This document shows, piece after piece, positions 14,151-14,781 of a stretch of DNA of 14,781 bases; the stretch's first letter is position 1; each line of letters starts with the position of its first letter. The notes under the pieces are model-generated. The model did not search any database and was not told the DNA's origin. It saw only the letters and a program-made list of their open reading frames with translations. Origin of the DNA: an uncultured Clostridia bacterium (GTDB lineage Bacteria; Bacillota; Clostridia; Peptostreptococcales; Anaerovoracaceae); the NCBI GenBank assembly GCA_937928455.1, contig CALFUG010000071.1:1-14781 (forward strand). Reading direction: 5' to 3'. A program made the translations under genes and the position numbers.

Positions 14151-14781
14151 ACTATTATGCAAGCACCATCACCCAGGAATGCAAGGAGGGACAATTGGTT
14201 TGCGGAGATGCGGCACGCTGTATTCGAACCAAAACCGACACCATCTTATTGCTTTGCGACGGAATTGGCAGTGGTAGTTATGCCAACATCGCCGCCATCA
14301 CTTGCCTCGGTCGTTTGTCTGAGTTATGTGCTTCCAGCCTATCTTTTTTGGAGGCATGTTCCCTTGTTGCAAACTCTATGCATCGCGCCAGAACCGAAAA
14401 TATCCCTTTTGCCGCTTTTTCCGCAGTCAAGGTTTTTCAAAACGGACATTTTCAAGCCTATGCGTATGAAGCTCCAGATCCTGTCATTATTCGGAAAAAC
14501 GGAAAGGCTACTGCCCTGAAAAAGGAACGCTTTATCAAAGCGGGTTACGAGGTCATGGCGGAGTATTACGGTCACCTAAACAGAGGGGATCGGTTCCTGA
14601 TATTCTCCGATGGCGTCTCTCAGGCGGGACTGGGAAATGGTTACCTTTTTGGAATCGATTCCGTAGGGATTGCGCAATACCTGACAGAAATTCAAGATGC
14701 TCCTCCCCTCCCTTTGTTAAAGAAGACCCTACAAATGACCAAGGACATTTCCGGAGGCCGTTGTCAAGATGATACCACATT
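14147..14781 (+). CDS. SpoIIE/PP2C-type serine phosphatase, 3' end cut by window edge
   Basis: From GTG 14147 the frame stays open to the window edge (211 complete codons). Metal-binding motifs of SpoIIE/PP2C phosphatases are in order: LVCGDAARC, LLLCDGIGSGSYA (the usual DGMGxG site), RFLIFSDGVSQAG and GGRCQDDTT, the last carrying the C-terminal aspartates. It should remove phosphate from serine or threonine of a partner, commonly an anti-sigma antagonist-type protein. The GTG overlaps the hydS stop (GTGA), and AAGGAG lies about 7 nt upstream, so translation is coupled to the sensor. No regulatory domain precedes the phosphatase domain, which suggests that HydS itself supplies the input. Sequence after 14781 is needed to see its end and target. 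Confidence 0.93.
   Translation, partial: MNYYASTITQECKEGQLVCGDAARCIRTKTDTILLLCDGIGSGSYANIAAITCLGRLSELCASSLSFLEACSLVANSMHRARTENIPFAAFSAVKVFQNGHFQAYAYEAPDPVIIRKNGKATALKKERFIKAGYEVMAEYYGHLNRGDRFLIFSDGVSQAGLGNGYLFGIDSVGIAQYLTEIQDAPPLPLLKKTLQMTKDISGGRCQDDTT

Noticed and set aside
14157..14519. Rightward 120-aa reading frame after hydS.
   Set aside because: It is out of frame with the phosphatase that starts at GTG 14147, whose metal-binding motifs occupy the same DNA.

Overview
The window reads as a chromosomal segment of an anaerobic, low-to-mid GC Firmicute, most likely a member of the Clostridia. The reasons are strong GGAGG-type ribosome binding sites, a Rex redox repressor next to a trimeric [FeFe]-hydrogenase with a sensory [FeFe]-hydrogenase-like protein, a DUF2680-type secreted protein, and a two-domain BirA. 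I cannot name the species. Genes are tightly packed and no gene-free stretch exceeds about 220 bases. I see no tRNA, rRNA, CRISPR array, insertion sequence or prophage.

Left part (1-4207). A 3'-truncated birA (biotin ligase/repressor) runs leftward. Its promoter is overlaid by a good candidate BirA operator, which suggests autoregulation. Upstream of it, also leftward, is an operon with an OmpR-family response regulator, a membrane histidine kinase and a 66-residue exported peptide that I do not recognise. Divergent from this operon is a small secreted DUF2680-like protein. The shared 196-bp intergenic region carries an 11-bp-spaced direct repeat of the kind OmpR-family regulators bind. A strong hairpin between convergent genes closes this block.

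Middle part (4228-7110). A membrane protein with PAS, GGDEF and HD-GYP domains (predicted to make and degrade cyclic di-GMP) is divergent from a LysR-type regulator. Both have recognisable promoters, and the first has a short palindrome at its predicted transcription start.

Right part (7166-14781). A perfect 14-bp inverted repeat and a Rex operator precede rex, followed in the same direction by three genes for an NAD-linked, probably electron-bifurcating [FeFe]-hydrogenase: NuoE-like, NuoF-like and catalytic subunits. After a hairpin comes a HydS-type sensory [FeFe]-hydrogenase-like protein with a PAS domain. It overlaps by 4 nt a SpoIIE/PP2C-type phosphatase that runs off the window. The likely logic is that Rex senses NADH/NAD+ and controls the hydrogenase, while HydS senses H2 or redox state and signals through the phosphatase. 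HydS keeps the four H-cluster cysteine ligands but has alanine at the proton-relay cysteine position. These families and this kind of association are known. The least explained items are the exported TPCCRP peptide, the two hairpins in the hydrogenase locus and the palindrome upstream of the cyclic di-GMP gene.
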